DNA of 64,000 bases from Lewinellaceae bacterium (GCA_020636095.1 JACJYN010000004.1:682001-746000), one strand, 5' to 3'. Shown: positions 41,644 through 51,712, counted from the stretch's first letter. Notes: a model not told the origin generated them from the sequence alone. Made by a program: numbers and translations.

Positions 41644-44010
41644 ATGAAACTGAAAATCCGATTCCAAGCAGCCGTTTATGTGGCAGTGCTTTGCCTGCCC
41701 GCTTTCCTCTATGCTCAAAACCCCAATGCCAACCACGGCAACAAATTTGAGCAACTCGGGACTATGTTGCCCCCGCCCAACGACTACCGCGGAGTTGACG
41801 GCGCCCCCGGCCCGGAATACTGGCAGCAACGCTGTGACTACGACATCGAATGCCGGCTCGATGTAGAAAACCTCAAGCTGGAAGGAGAGGAGCGGATCAC
41901 CTATTATAACCAATCCCCTCATACCTTGCGCTATCTCTGGCTTCAGTTGGATGAAAACCAGCACGCTGTTGATAATGATAATCAATACTTCGACGCCAGC
42001 TCCATTCAACCGGCTATGAGCGAAACGGATCTGCGGTTGCTGGAACCCTGGAGGGAGAAAGAAAAGTATGGGCACAAGATTGAGGCCGTCAGCGGCGCCA
42101 ACGGCGCTCCGCTGAAGTATCTAATCAATCAGACGATGATGCGGGTGGACCTTCCCCAACCCCTGAAACCCGGCGATTCCTTCTCCTTTAATATTAAATG
42201 GCATTATTATATCATAGACCGGATCAGTTTTGCTAAACTGGCTCAGAACTTCGCCAATTACCCGCGCGGGGGCTACGAATATTTTCCCGATGACGGCAAC
42301 TACCTTTTTACCATTACCCAGTGGTATCCTCGCCTTTGCGTGTTCAGCGACTTTGAAGGATGGCAAACCAACCAGTTTACCGGAAGGGGGGAGTTTGCCC
42401 TCTCCTTTGGCAATTTCCTGATGAAGATTACGGCGCCGGCGGATTTTGTGGTTGGTTCCACCGGGGAATGCCTCAATTATTCCACCGTGCTGACACCCAC
42501 GCAAATGGAGCGCTGGGAAAAAGCTCAAACGGCTGAAGCGCCGGTAGAGATCGTCACGCTGGACGAAGCAAAGAAAAACGAGAAAGCAAAACCTGCCCAA
42601 ACAACCAAAACCTGGATTTATAAGGCCGATAATGTACGCGACGTCGCCTGGACAGCCAGCCGCAAATTTATCTGGGACGCTATGCCTCATATCACTGAAG
42701 AAGGGAAAAAGGCCATGTGCATGAGTTACTATGGCAAAGAGGCGTATCCAATCTACCGGAAGTATTCAACTAAGGCAGTCGCACACACCCTCCATACCTA
42801 CTCGAAATACAGCATTCCTTACCCTTACCCGGTTGCTATTTCCGTAGAGGCGGACAATGGAATGGAGTACCCCATGATCTGCTTCAACCCCGGCAGGGCG
42901 GAAGCGGACGGCGCCTATACCGAAATGGAAAAATACGGTGCTATTTCCACTATCATCCACGAGGTAGGGCACAATTACTTTCCTATGATCATCAACAGCG
43001 ATGAACGGCAGTGGAGCTGGTTTGACGAAGGGCTCAATAGCTTTGTGCAGTTTATCGCCGAACGGGAATTCGATAATGATTATGAGCCCTGGTTCGGCCC
43101 GGCACACCAGATCACAGATTACATGCGGCTCCCCAAAGATCAATTGGAACCCATCATGACCAATAGTGAAAATATAACCGACTTCTTCGCCAATGCCTAC
43201 CGCAAACCCGCCACGGCCCTCAACATCCTGCGGGAAACTATCCTCGGCCGCGAACTATTCGACTACGCTTTCCGCGAGTACTGCCGCCGCTGGGCCTTCA
43301 AGCATCCCACTCCCGCCGACTTCTTCCGCACCATGGAGGACGCCAGCGGGGTAGACCTCGACTGGTTCTGGCGCGGCTGGTTCTACACCACCGATGCAGT
43401 GGACATCAGCCTGGATAGCATCAACTGGTACAAGGTAGACCTGGAAAATGATCCTGAAAAGAAAGATACCACCGCCACCATCGCCAAACGCGAAAAGCCT
43501 TTTGACGACATTTCCAAGATCCGCAACCGGGAGGAAGGCACGGAATTTCAGATCGACAAAGACCCCGCCCTCCGCGATTTTTATACCGATTACGAGCCCT
43601 GGAATACGGAAGACTCCCTGGTGCAAATGCCGGTGAAGCTCTACGAGGAAACTTATTCCGAAAAGGAAAAGAAAGAGCTGTTCGCCGAGAACAACTACTA
43701 CGAGTTATTTTTCAGCAACCAGGGAGGGCTGGTCATGCCCGTCATTCTCGAATGGACGTTTGAGGACGGCAGCACGGAGGTGGAGCGCGTGCCGGTGCAG
43801 ATCTGGCGCCACAATGAAAAACAATTCTCTAAAGTCTTTGTGAAAAACAAGGTAGTAACGGCTATTCGCCTCGACCCCTATCGCGAGACCGCCGACATTG
43901 ACGAAAGCAACAACAACTGGCCGGTTCGCCAGATGCCGAGCCGCTTCCAGGTGTTCAAAGCGCATAAGGAGGGGAAGATGCCGAATCCGATGCGGAGGGC
44001 GAGGCCGTAG
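41644..44010 (+). CDS. M1-family zinc metallopeptidase, exported
   Basis: A 788-aa exported aminopeptidase-like enzyme. Signal peptide MKLKIRFQAAVYVAVLCLPA (residues 1-23 or so) sets the start at 41644 rather than 41611. The zinc site is HEVGH (439-443) with Glu462 in WFDEGLNSF, the HExxH-18-E pattern of family M1. The substrate-binding VEADNGMEYPMICF corresponds to the GxMEN motif. The C-terminal third (DAVDISLDSINWYKV onward) is specific to the Bacteroidota subgroup. Likely periplasmic peptide turnover. Convergent with dnaA, 7 bp apart. Confidence 0.93.
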   Translation: MKLKIRFQAAVYVAVLCLPAFLYAQNPNANHGNKFEQLGTMLPPPNDYRGVDGAPGPEYWQQRCDYDIECRLDVENLKLEGEERITYYNQSPHTLRYLWLQLDENQHAVDNDNQYFDASSIQPAMSETDLRLLEPWREKEKYGHKIEAVSGANGAPLKYLINQTMMRVDLPQPLKPGDSFSFNIKWHYYIIDRISFAKLAQNFANYPRGGYEYFPDDGNYLFTITQWYPRLCVFSDFEGWQTNQFTGRGEFALSFGNFLMKITAPADFVVGSTGECLNYSTVLTPTQMERWEKAQTAEAPVEIVTLDEAKKNEKAKPAQTTKTWIYKADNVRDVAWTASRKFIWDAMPHITEEGKKAMCMSYYGKEAYPIYRKYSTKAVAHTLHTYSKYSIPYPYPVAISVEADNGMEYPMICFNPGRAEADGAYTEMEKYGAISTIIHEVGHNYFPMIINSDERQWSWFDEGLNSFVQFIAEREFDNDYEPWFGPAHQITDYMRLPKDQLEPIMTNSENITDFFANAYRKPATALNILRETILGRELFDYAFREYCRRWAFKHPTPADFFRTMEDASGVDLDWFWRGWFYTTDAVDISLDSINWYKVDLENDPEKKDTTATIAKREKPFDDISKIRNREEGTEFQIDKDPALRDFYTDYEPWNTEDSLVQMPVKLYEETYSEKEKKELFAENNYYELFFSNQGGLVMPVILEWTFEDGSTEVERVPVQIWRHNEKQFSKVFVKNKVVTAIRLDPYRETADIDESNNNWPVRQMPSRFQVFKAHKEGKMPNPMRRARP

Positions 44011-44017
44011 GGGGGCG

Positions 44018-45451
44018 TCACTGCTCGTGCAGGCTCATCTTTATCTTTTTCTCCAAATCAGCTACCGTATCCTTGAAGATCACATCGGTCTCCATCAGGT
44101 CTTGTACGGTTTTGCAGGAGTAGATGACGGTGCTGTGGTCGCGGCCGCCAAAGTTCTCTCCGATAGCCTTGAGCGACTTATCGGTCAGGTTCTTGGCCAG
44201 ATACATGGAGAGTTGCCGGGCGATGACCACCTGTCGCTTTCGGGTTTTACCCTGTAGCTTTTCCACGCCCAGGTCGAAGTGGTCGGCCACCAGCTTCTGT
44301 ATGTAATCTACGGTGATCTCTTTGTTGATCTGCTTGACGAAATTGCGGATTACCTTCTTGGCCAACTCCAAATCGACCTCCTGCTGGTTGAGGGAGGATT
44401 GGGCTACGAGGGAAACCAATACCCCTTCCAGTTCGCGGATGTTGTTCTGGATATTGTAGCAGATGAATTCTGTGACGTTCTGCGGGATTTCAATCCCTTC
44501 CTGCGTCATTTTGGCTTCCAGGATAGCGATGCGCGTTTCCAGGTCGGGCGCCTGCAGGTCGGCGGAAAGGCCCCACTTGAAACGGGAGATGAGGCGTTCC
44601 TCCATACCGTCAAGGTCCTTAGGAGGGCGGTCGGAGGTAAGGATGATCTGCTTGCCGTTCTGGTGCAGCTGGTTGAAGATGTGGAAAAAGATTTCCTGAG
44701 TCTTTTGCTTGTTGGCAAGAAATTGGATATCGTCAACGATGAGCACGTCGATCAGTTGGTAGAAGTTGACGAAGTCGTTGACGGCATTATTCTTTATTGA
44801 TTGAATGATCTGGTTGGTGAACTTCTCGGAAGAAACGTACAGCACCGTTTTTCCGGGGAAGCGGTTGAGCACATCATTGCCGATGGCGTGGGCCAGGTGG
44901 GTCTTGCCCAGGCCAACATCACCGAAAATGACCAGCGGGTTAAAGGAGGTGCCTCCCGGTTTTTTGGCGATGGCCATACCGGCCGAGCGGGCCAGGCGGT
45001 TGCAATCCCCTTCGATGTAGTTGTCAAAAAGATAATTGGGGTTGATCTGAGGGTCGACCTTTATTTTCTTAATCCCTGGGATGACAAAAGGGTTCTTGAT
45101 GGCTTGGGTGTCGATCATGCCCGGGGTGATGCTCTCCCGGTTCAATTTGACGTTGCCATTGCCATTGGTTTTGGGCGCATACCCGCTGGCATTGTGCTGG
45201 CTCATGAGGATTTGATACTCCAGGCGGCCCCGGTCACCCAATTCCCGGCGAATGGTGGTCTTCAGCAGGTTGACATAATGCTCCTCCAGCCATTCGTAAA
45301 AAAATTTGTTCGGTACTTGAATGGTTAGTGCATTGTTATCCAGGCGTACCGGCTTGATCGGTTCAAACCAGGTCTTAAAACTTTGTTGGTTTACGGTCTT
45401 GCGAATGGCCTGAAGACAGTTGTCCCAGACTGAAGAATGATCTCTTGTCAT
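44018..45451 (-). CDS. dnaA: Chromosomal replication initiator DnaA
   Basis: A 477-aa full-length DnaA. Domain I is at residues 1-85 (VWDNCLQAIRKTVNQQSFKT), followed by a short variable linker. Domain III has Walker A GDVGLGKTHLAHAIGN (177-192), Walker B VLIVDDIQFLANKQK and SDRPPKDLDGMEERLISRF. Domain IV ends with the signature GGRDHSTVIYSCK. It binds origin 9-mers, melts DNA and loads the helicase. The gene stands alone (dnaN and recF are not adjacent), as often in Bacteroidota. One perfect DnaA box lies 327 bp upstream. Confidence 0.97.
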   Translation of the reverse strand: MTRDHSSVWDNCLQAIRKTVNQQSFKTWFEPIKPVRLDNNALTIQVPNKFFYEWLEEHYVNLLKTTIRRELGDRGRLEYQILMSQHNASGYAPKTNGNGNVKLNRESITPGMIDTQAIKNPFVIPGIKKIKVDPQINPNYLFDNYIEGDCNRLARSAGMAIAKKPGGTSFNPLVIFGDVGLGKTHLAHAIGNDVLNRFPGKTVLYVSSEKFTNQIIQSIKNNAVNDFVNFYQLIDVLIVDDIQFLANKQKTQEIFFHIFNQLHQNGKQIILTSDRPPKDLDGMEERLISRFKWGLSADLQAPDLETRIAILEAKMTQEGIEIPQNVTEFICYNIQNNIRELEGVLVSLVAQSSLNQQEVDLELAKKVIRNFVKQINKEITVDYIQKLVADHFDLGVEKLQGKTRKRQVVIARQLSMYLAKNLTDKSLKAIGENFGGRDHSTVIYSCKTVQDLMETDVIFKDTVADLEKKIKMSLHEQ

Positions 45452-45676
45452 CGCCAGTTATAATGCTGTAGTTAACAAATAAGTGTAATGGACTTAAAAA
45501 AGCCTAGAGTATCAGCAAGTTAGGTTCATAAGGCTGCGCTTGGCGGATTGTATTTTGCCCAAAAGCCGCTATCACGCAAGTGGTTGTGTCTCGTGCCCTT
45601 CATTGTAGCGGAGGAATACAAAGTTGGCAAAAATTATCTAAACATAAAACCGATGTTGAAAAGTTTTGGCAATTAT

Positions 45677-45859
45677 TTATAACCGCCGCCGCGTAAATAC
45701 CATACCCTGCCTGCTATCGCCGCCCTTGAGGAAATTTACCGTACCGGCATTGGTTGAAAAACTTATTCCTGCCGGAATGTGGATAACAATTCGCCGGTTG
45801 TTGGTATCTTCTTTAATCGGCTGATAGTCAAAACTCTGGCTTTTGAGGCGCTGCCTGGC
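45677..45859 (-). pseudogene. Possible C-terminal gene fragment upstream of dnaA
   Basis: A 60-codon open minus-strand frame, bounded by a TAG at 45860-45862, has no start codon but reads like real protein: QRLKSQSFDYQPIKEDTNNR, then RIVIHIPAGISFSTNAG and FLKGGDSRQGMVFTRRRL. I do not recognise the family. It is probably the decayed end of a gene; a chance frame is possible. Confidence 0.35.
45778..45786 (-). promoter_or_regulatory. Single DnaA-box nonamer
   Basis: The plus strand reads TGTGGATAA, the complement of the TTATCCACA consensus. It is the only perfect box in the 494-bp dnaA upstream region and falls inside the 45677 fragment, so it may be dnaA autoregulation or chance; there is no box cluster to support an origin. 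Confidence 0.35.
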
Positions 45860-45945
45860 CTAATTATAAAAATGTTAATTTTATCCTAATGAATGACGAA
45901 GCCGGAGAGGTTTTGCTAATTTTCATCAGTCAAAAAAGTTAGAAT

Positions 45946-47337
45946 ATGCCGCGCTCCAAAACAATCCTGTCTCTTATTGCTCTTTTCATTCTCAGCATAG
46001 CCGCTTATTGGTATCTCCAGCCTTCCGAAAAAGTGCAGGAGGAAGACATAAAGATAGAAGTAAAAAGAGGCCGTTTCGAGATATCAGCCACCGCTACCGG
46101 TGAATTGGCCGCCAAGCGCAGCATCAAAATCCGCGCTCCTCAGGGGATGCGGGCCGCCGGTATCTACGAAACCACCCTTTCCGGCCTGGTAGATGAAGGG
46201 ACGGTCGTCGAAAAAGGGGAGTATGTGGCTTCGCTGGACAGGACGGAGCTGGCGGGAAAAATGACCAACGTCCAGACCGAAGTGGAAAAGATTCAAACCC
46301 AGCTGGAGCAAGCCCGAATCGATACGGCCATCGAGATGAGAGGGCTGCGGGATGAGCTGGCCAACCTGGAGTTCGCCCAAAAAGAGAAAATCCTACAGGT
46401 CGAACAGAGCAAATACGAACCTCAGTCGGTCATCCGGCAGGCAGAGCTCGACCTGGAGCGGACCGGGCGGGATCACCAGCAGCTGCTCAAAAAGTATGAA
46501 CTCAAAGAGCTGCAGTCCATTGCCAAGATTCAGGAGATCGAAGCGCTGCTTCGGCAAAACCTTAGCAAACTCCAGGAATACGAAAGCCTCTCCGACGAAT
46601 TTAACATCAATGCCCCGGAATCGGGCATGGTCATCTATGCCCGCGGCTGGAGCGGTAAAAAAGAGCCTGGTTCCCGGATAAGCGCCTGGGACCCTATTGT
46701 GGCTGAACTGCCCGACCTCACCGATATGATCTCCCAGGCTTACGTCAATGAAGTGGATATCAGCAAAGTCCAGGAAGGGCAGGATGTGAAGATCAAAGTA
46801 GATGCTTTCCCGGAACGTTCCTATGCCGGCAGAGTCACCAAAGTGGCCAATATCGGGGAACAGCTCAGCGGGTACGACGCCAAAGTCTTTGAAGTCACCA
46901 TTCAACTCAACGAAGTGGACTCCATTCTCCGGCCGGCCATGACGACCAGCAACGAGATCGTAACCGCCATCTTTGGCGATGCCGTGCACATCCCTATTGA
47001 GGCCGTACAAAATGATAGCCTCTCCTTTGTTTACAAAGAAGCAGGAAACCAGTTGGTCCGCCAGGAGGTGATTACCGGCCCGGCCAACGCCAATGAGATG
47101 ATCATTCACTACGGATTGGAAGAGGGAGATGTCATTTTCTTGTCTCCCCCTCAAGAAAGCTCCACCGCTCCTTTCGTATTCATCGAGCCATCCATCAAAG
47201 AGCAGGCTCTCCGCCAGCAGGAAGAGGAAATGAAAAAGCGCCAGGCTGAAGCGATGGAAAAGCGCAAACAGGAACAGACAATGAAGCCTCCCGGCTCGCA
47301 GGACAAGGGCCGGAGTGAAATGATCATTACTGACTGA
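45946..47337 (+). CDS. HlyD-family periplasmic adaptor subunit of an efflux system
   Basis: A 463-aa membrane-fusion protein. An N-terminal helix (about residues 6-22, ILSLIALFILSIAAYWYL) anchors it in the inner membrane. The barrel-sandwich begins near residue 45 (ISATATGELAAKRS), a long coiled-coil hairpin spans about 100-220 (EVEKIQTQLEQARI, then LAKLQEYESLSDEF-like), and the beta-barrel segment includes AYVNEVDISKVQEGQDVKIK. The Gln/Glu/Lys-rich tail after 420 is predicted helical. First gene of the adaptor-permease-TolC operon. Confidence 0.88.
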   Translation: MPRSKTILSLIALFILSIAAYWYLQPSEKVQEEDIKIEVKRGRFEISATATGELAAKRSIKIRAPQGMRAAGIYETTLSGLVDEGTVVEKGEYVASLDRTELAGKMTNVQTEVEKIQTQLEQARIDTAIEMRGLRDELANLEFAQKEKILQVEQSKYEPQSVIRQAELDLERTGRDHQQLLKKYELKELQSIAKIQEIEALLRQNLSKLQEYESLSDEFNINAPESGMVIYARGWSGKKEPGSRISAWDPIVAELPDLTDMISQAYVNEVDISKVQEGQDVKIKVDAFPERSYAGRVTKVANIGEQLSGYDAKVFEVTIQLNEVDSILRPAMTTSNEIVTAIFGDAVHIPIEAVQNDSLSFVYKEAGNQLVRQEVITGPANANEMIIHYGLEEGDVIFLSPPQESSTAPFVFIEPSIKEQALRQQEEEMKKRQAEAMEKRKQEQTMKPPGSQDKGRSEMIITD

Positions 47338-47351
47338 GGAAACCCGCCGCC

Positions 47352-48692
47352 ATGCAACGTATTCTTTTCAATTTCATACTCGCCCTGGAAGGAGTGAACG
47401 CCAATAAGCTTCGTTCTTTTCTCACAGCCTTAGGTATCATCTTTGGGGTTTCCGCCGTGATCGCTATGCTGGCCATTGGCAGTGGCGCCAAGCAATCTAT
47501 TCTGGAACAGATGAAACTCATCGGCACCAATAATATTGTGATAACAAGCGTGGTTGCCACAAGTGAAGAAGGAGGCGATAGCAGCCAGGCTGCTCAGGGG
47601 CAGGAGCAAAACCAGCAACAACAGGGCAAAAGGCCCTATTCTCCTGGGCTAAACCTGGAAGATGTTTCTGCCATACAAACAGTGTTACCTACCGTCGAAA
47701 GGATCAGCCCTGAACTGGTGATTCCCCTAAGCGTAGTCCGCAGAAACCGGCTGGAACAATCCAGGTGCGTAGGGGTCACCAATGCCTATTTCAATCTCAA
47801 TGGACTGGAGCTTTCCGCCGGCAGTTGGTTTCACGATATCCACCTGGAAAAGGGGGCTGCGGTTTGTATCATTGGCAAAGACGTGCAGGCTCGCTTCTTC
47901 AGCCAGGAGGCTCCCCTGGGCAAACAGATCAAATGTGGCAATAACTGGCTGAGGGTCATCGGCGTGCTGGAACAGCGTCATGCCAGCAGTGAAAGCCTGA
48001 GCCAGTTGGGAATACGAAACTCCAATGCCGACATCTACATACCCGTGACCACCGCGCTGCTCCGTTTTAAAAACCGGGGGCTGGTCAACCAGGCAGACAT
48101 CGGGAGTGATGATTCTGATGAGGCCCAGCCACCGGAAAACTATCACCAGTTGGATAGGGTAGTGGTGCAGGTCAATGATTCCAAAAAGCTACGGGCCAGC
48201 GCCAGCCTGATCGCCCGGCTTCTGAAACGCCGCCATTTCGGCCTGCTGGATTTCGAGGTCGAAGTGCCGGAACTACTGCTGGAGCAACAACAAAAAACCC
48301 AGGATACTTTCAACCTGGTACTGGCCGTCATCGCCGGCATATCCCTTTTGGTGGGAGGTATCGGTATAATGAATATCATGCTGGCCTCCGTTTTGGAACG
48401 CATCAAAGAGATCGGCGTACGCCGGTCCCTGGGCGCCAACCGCCTGGATATCGTGCTCCAGTTCCTCTTCGAAGCCGTTTTTATCAGCCTCATCGGGGGT
48501 ATTATTGGTATAGTACTGGGAATAGCCGCCGCCCATACCATTGCTTCTTATGCCGACATCCCCACCATCGTTTCGGCCTGGTCGGTTTTGCTTTCTTTTG
48601 GAGTAGCGGCTTCCATCGGCCTGGCTTTTGGGATTTTCCCCGCCCGGAAGGCCGCCCAACAAGATCCTATAAAAGCTTTGCGTTCGGAATAA
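47352..48692 (+). CDS. MacB/FtsX-type ABC transporter permease
   Basis: A 446-aa inner-membrane permease. An N-terminal helix (ANKLRSFLTALGIIFGVSAV) is followed by a large periplasmic MacB-PCD domain (about 45-300) and three C-terminal helices with the FtsX signature VGGIGIMNIMLASVLERIKE and IGVRRSLGANRLDI. Unlike MacB it has no N-terminal nucleotide-binding domain. It lies 14 bp after the adaptor gene and 79 bp before tolC, but no ATPase gene is in this operon, so the energy subunit must come from elsewhere. Confidence 0.9.
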   Translation: MQRILFNFILALEGVNANKLRSFLTALGIIFGVSAVIAMLAIGSGAKQSILEQMKLIGTNNIVITSVVATSEEGGDSSQAAQGQEQNQQQQGKRPYSPGLNLEDVSAIQTVLPTVERISPELVIPLSVVRRNRLEQSRCVGVTNAYFNLNGLELSAGSWFHDIHLEKGAAVCIIGKDVQARFFSQEAPLGKQIKCGNNWLRVIGVLEQRHASSESLSQLGIRNSNADIYIPVTTALLRFKNRGLVNQADIGSDDSDEAQPPENYHQLDRVVVQVNDSKKLRASASLIARLLKRRHFGLLDFEVEVPELLLEQQQKTQDTFNLVLAVIAGISLLVGGIGIMNIMLASVLERIKEIGVRRSLGANRLDIVLQFLFEAVFISLIGGIIGIVLGIAAAHTIASYADIPTIVSAWSVLLSFGVAASIGLAFGIFPARKAAQQDPIKALRSE

Positions 48693-48771
48693 ATCGTAAA
48701 GGCCGGCCTTCTCCGTAAACATTTTGTTGGAAAACGAGTCCGGCCAACCACTGAATCAGCAATCATTTACC

Positions 48772-50253
48772 ATGAAAAAAATCTTTTCCTTCATTCTGGC
48801 TGTACTTCTCTTCGGCACTGCTCAGGCACAGGCGGACACTTTAAGCATTAGCCTGAAAGACGCCGTAGCCCTGGCCCAGAGCGACGCGCCCGATGTACAG
48901 ATCGCCGGTACTGCGCTGAGCAACAATTACTGGCGGTATCAGTCGTTTTTGGCAAACTATAAACCCCAGATCAACTTTGGTTCCACGCTGCCCAACCTCA
49001 ACCGGTCGATCGAGGCGGTTACCCAGCCGGATGGCAGCGATGTATTTATCAACCGGTCCCTGATGCGCAATTCGCTCAACATCAGCCTGGAGCAGGACAT
49101 CGCCCTGACCGGTGGCTCCATCTTCGCGACGAGCAGCCTGCAGCGCATTGACTTATTCTCCACCGGCAACAACCCGGGTTCGGTTTCCTACCTGAGCACC
49201 CCCTTTGCCATCGGTTTTCAGCAACCTCTTTTTGCATTCAACGGGCTGAAGTGGGACAAACGCATACAGCCCCTCGCTTACGAAGAAGCGCAACGTGGAT
49301 ATTCGGAGGATATGGAGAATGTGGCCTACGAAGCGGCCCAGCTTTTCTTTGAGGTATTGGTGGCCCAGCTCAACCTGGAAGCAGCCCGCCGGGATAAGAT
49401 CGACGCCGATACCCTGCTGGCCATTTCCCGCGGCCGCTTTGAAGTGGGCCGCATTGCCGAAACAGAGTTGCTGCAGATAGAGCTCAATGGGATGAACGCC
49501 GACGCCAGCGTGGCGGAAAACCAGCTCAACCTGCAAACCAGCGCCGAGCGCCTGCGCAATTTCCTGGGTATCCAGCGCGCTGTTTACTTTCAATTGCTTC
49601 CACCGGATGAACTGCCAGGGTTCAATATCGATGCCGAACTGGCCCTGCAATACGCCCGCGCCAACCGCAGCGAGGCTATCGCTTTTCAACGCCAGCTGCT
49701 GGAAGCCGAACGCGACGTGGCGGAAGCCCGGGGCAATTCCGGGCTGGAGGTCAACCTCAACGGCTACTTCGGCCTTTCACAGACAGGAACCCAGATCGGC
49801 GACGCCTACGTGCAGCCGCTCGACCAGGAGCAGGTGCGGCTGGGGCTGAACGTGCCGATCGCCGACTGGGGCAAGGCCCGTGCCGAGATGGAAATTGCCC
49901 GCTCTAACCAGGAACTGGCCCAACTGCAGGTCTCTCAGGAACGGATCAACTTTGAAAGAGAGATTCTCATCAAGGTGCAGCAGTTTAGCCTGCTTCGCAA
50001 TCAGGTGCAGCTGGCCGTTCGGGCCTACGAGGTCGCCCAGAAACGCCTGGAAATAACCCGAAAGCGGTACCGCATTGGCAAGATCCTGGTTACTGACCTC
50101 AATATCGCGATTAGCGAAGAGGCCAATGCCCGTCGAGCTTATATTGCCGCTCTGCGCACTTTCTGGTTGGCCTACTATGATCTGCGGCGCCTGGCGCTTT
50201 ACGATTTCGAAAATGGCAGGCCGCTGCTGGAACGGCCGGATGTGGGCAATTGA
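48772..50253 (+). CDS. TolC-family outer membrane efflux protein
   Basis: A 493-aa outer-membrane channel subunit. Signal peptide MKKIFSFILAVLLFGTAQAQ (1-20) supports the start at 48772 over 48724. Two TolC-like halves follow with coiled helices, for example LSISLKDAVALAQSDAPDVQ near residue 24 and the second repeat with RYRIGKILVTDLNIAISEEA near 430. Trimeric channels of this type carry substrates from the adaptor complex across the outer membrane. Third gene of the operon; substrate unknown (drug, peptide or lipid). Confidence 0.9.
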   Translation: MKKIFSFILAVLLFGTAQAQADTLSISLKDAVALAQSDAPDVQIAGTALSNNYWRYQSFLANYKPQINFGSTLPNLNRSIEAVTQPDGSDVFINRSLMRNSLNISLEQDIALTGGSIFATSSLQRIDLFSTGNNPGSVSYLSTPFAIGFQQPLFAFNGLKWDKRIQPLAYEEAQRGYSEDMENVAYEAAQLFFEVLVAQLNLEAARRDKIDADTLLAISRGRFEVGRIAETELLQIELNGMNADASVAENQLNLQTSAERLRNFLGIQRAVYFQLLPPDELPGFNIDAELALQYARANRSEAIAFQRQLLEAERDVAEARGNSGLEVNLNGYFGLSQTGTQIGDAYVQPLDQEQVRLGLNVPIADWGKARAEMEIARSNQELAQLQVSQERINFEREILIKVQQFSLLRNQVQLAVRAYEVAQKRLEITRKRYRIGKILVTDLNIAISEEANARRAYIAALRTFWLAYYDLRRLALYDFENGRPLLERPDVGN

Positions 50254-50271
50254 CCGCCTCCAAACAGGCTC

Positions 50272-51693
50272 TCAGGTATGCTGTTTTTCCTTCAGCTGGT
50301 GCAACAACCAGGCCCTGCCATTCAGCGGATTTGTTGACTGGATCTTTTGTTCCAACTGTGCCTGCCGCTTTCCTCCCTGCTTAAAGACCTGATAGAGCAG
50401 TGCGATAAAGTTCATATAAGATTCCCGAACATTCCGGGACAAATTCTTATTCCGCTTCAGGAATATTTTAAATGCGGAATGCAAGGATAAATAGGCCTCT
50501 GTTGCCCGGGTTTCATAATAGATCTTCAAAAGGGTTGCTTTCGCGTCAACCGCATAATGTATATCGGAAAACTCCACCTGATTGAGGTGGCCGAGCGCCT
50601 TGTCGTATTCCTGGCGATGGAAGAACAAGTCCGCCAGGTTGAAATGATAAGCGTCCTCTCTTTCCTCCTTCGACAGGTACTGGCTGTATTCCCGGACAAA
50701 GCTTTCTACCCAATCGAAGCGTTTCAGCCCCAGGCCCAGTTTCACGATATTCTTATAGGTCCAGGGAGAGATATGTCCGTTCTCTAAAAGAATGCCGTGC
50801 TTTATTCCTTCTATATACAGATCCATCAACTGGCTGGTGTATTCTTTTTTACCTATGCGGATGGCATGGATACAATAATTGATAGCCGAAAAGTAAAGTT
50901 TGCGCGCCTCCGGCTCCGAAAACCGGGAATGATGCTGAGTTAACAGTTGGCGGAATCTTTGGAAATCCTGCCGGCCCGTATGGCCGGACAAGGCCTTGAA
51001 CAAGGTGTGGTAAACGGCAATGCAGGGGTTTTCTGACAGCGCCTCTTGCCGTTCCAATGCAGAAAGGGTTTCGTCAGCCAATTTGAGTTGATACTTAACC
51101 GGCAGGAATTGCTGGCGTTGCTGCATCTCACAAAGCAGGCTCAATTTCTTAGAAAGGCAGTACACGTCAAATTGGTCGGCCATTTCCTGAAGGCTGGGGT
51201 CCGGCCGATGCAATTTCTGAATAGAAAAATATTGGTCGGACAGCCGTGCTAAGTGGCTCTTCTGCAGGTGGTATTGCGCATCCCGAAGCGGAGCTTTTTC
51301 CAGCCTGGATTGAGCCTTCCGGAAACGATGCTGATAGGCCTTTTCCTGGCGGCGCTCCAGATGGGCCTCCAGGATATGCGTCTCCGCCAGTATTCCCTGT
51401 TTTGCGTATTCCTTTAAGCCAATATATTGCTCCGCCAGCTGAAACAGCCCGCTGCTAATGTGATTCAGGCGGCGCTCATCATACGGTTCGCCCGGAAATA
51501 ACTCCCGGTAAACCTCCTGGCGGTTGATCTTTTCCTGTGGGAATTTTTGCGGCGCCAGTTTTTTGAGGTAATGATAGAGCCGGGTAAGGGTTTCCTCTTT
51601 ATTGAAAAAAGGAGAGCCTACAAAATCTTTGAAGGCCCGCAATTCACTGCTATCAAAAGTACGCAGTAGGGCCAAAAGCTTACTCTTCTCCAT
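50272..51693 (-). CDS. Conserved protein of unknown function, 473 aa (paralogue of 25475 gene)
   Basis: A 473-aa helical protein without signal peptide, starting MEKSKLLALLRTFDSSELRA and carrying the family motif FVGSPFFNKEETLTRLYHYL. It aligns end to end with the 474-aa protein at 25475 (for example NYCIHAIRIGKKEYTSQLMD against NYCIRKINKGNHKFTEEIFS). Helical repeats make up most of it. The start at 51693 is preferred over 51756 because the promoter element at 51713-51720 lies between them and the extra residues do not match the paralogue. Function unknown. Convergent with the tolC gene. Confidence 0.75.
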   Translation of the reverse strand: MEKSKLLALLRTFDSSELRAFKDFVGSPFFNKEETLTRLYHYLKKLAPQKFPQEKINRQEVYRELFPGEPYDERRLNHISSGLFQLAEQYIGLKEYAKQGILAETHILEAHLERRQEKAYQHRFRKAQSRLEKAPLRDAQYHLQKSHLARLSDQYFSIQKLHRPDPSLQEMADQFDVYCLSKKLSLLCEMQQRQQFLPVKYQLKLADETLSALERQEALSENPCIAVYHTLFKALSGHTGRQDFQRFRQLLTQHHSRFSEPEARKLYFSAINYCIHAIRIGKKEYTSQLMDLYIEGIKHGILLENGHISPWTYKNIVKLGLGLKRFDWVESFVREYSQYLSKEEREDAYHFNLADLFFHRQEYDKALGHLNQVEFSDIHYAVDAKATLLKIYYETRATEAYLSLHSAFKIFLKRNKNLSRNVRESYMNFIALLYQVFKQGGKRQAQLEQKIQSTNPLNGRAWLLHQLKEKQHT

Positions 51694-51712
51694 TTTTTTG
51701 TCAGTTTGATGC

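Noticed and set aside
45452..45945. Replication origin beside dnaA
   Set aside because: Only one perfect DnaA box is present, it lies in a probable gene fragment, and there is no box cluster or clear AT-rich unwinding region. Another single box at 27060 looks like chance.
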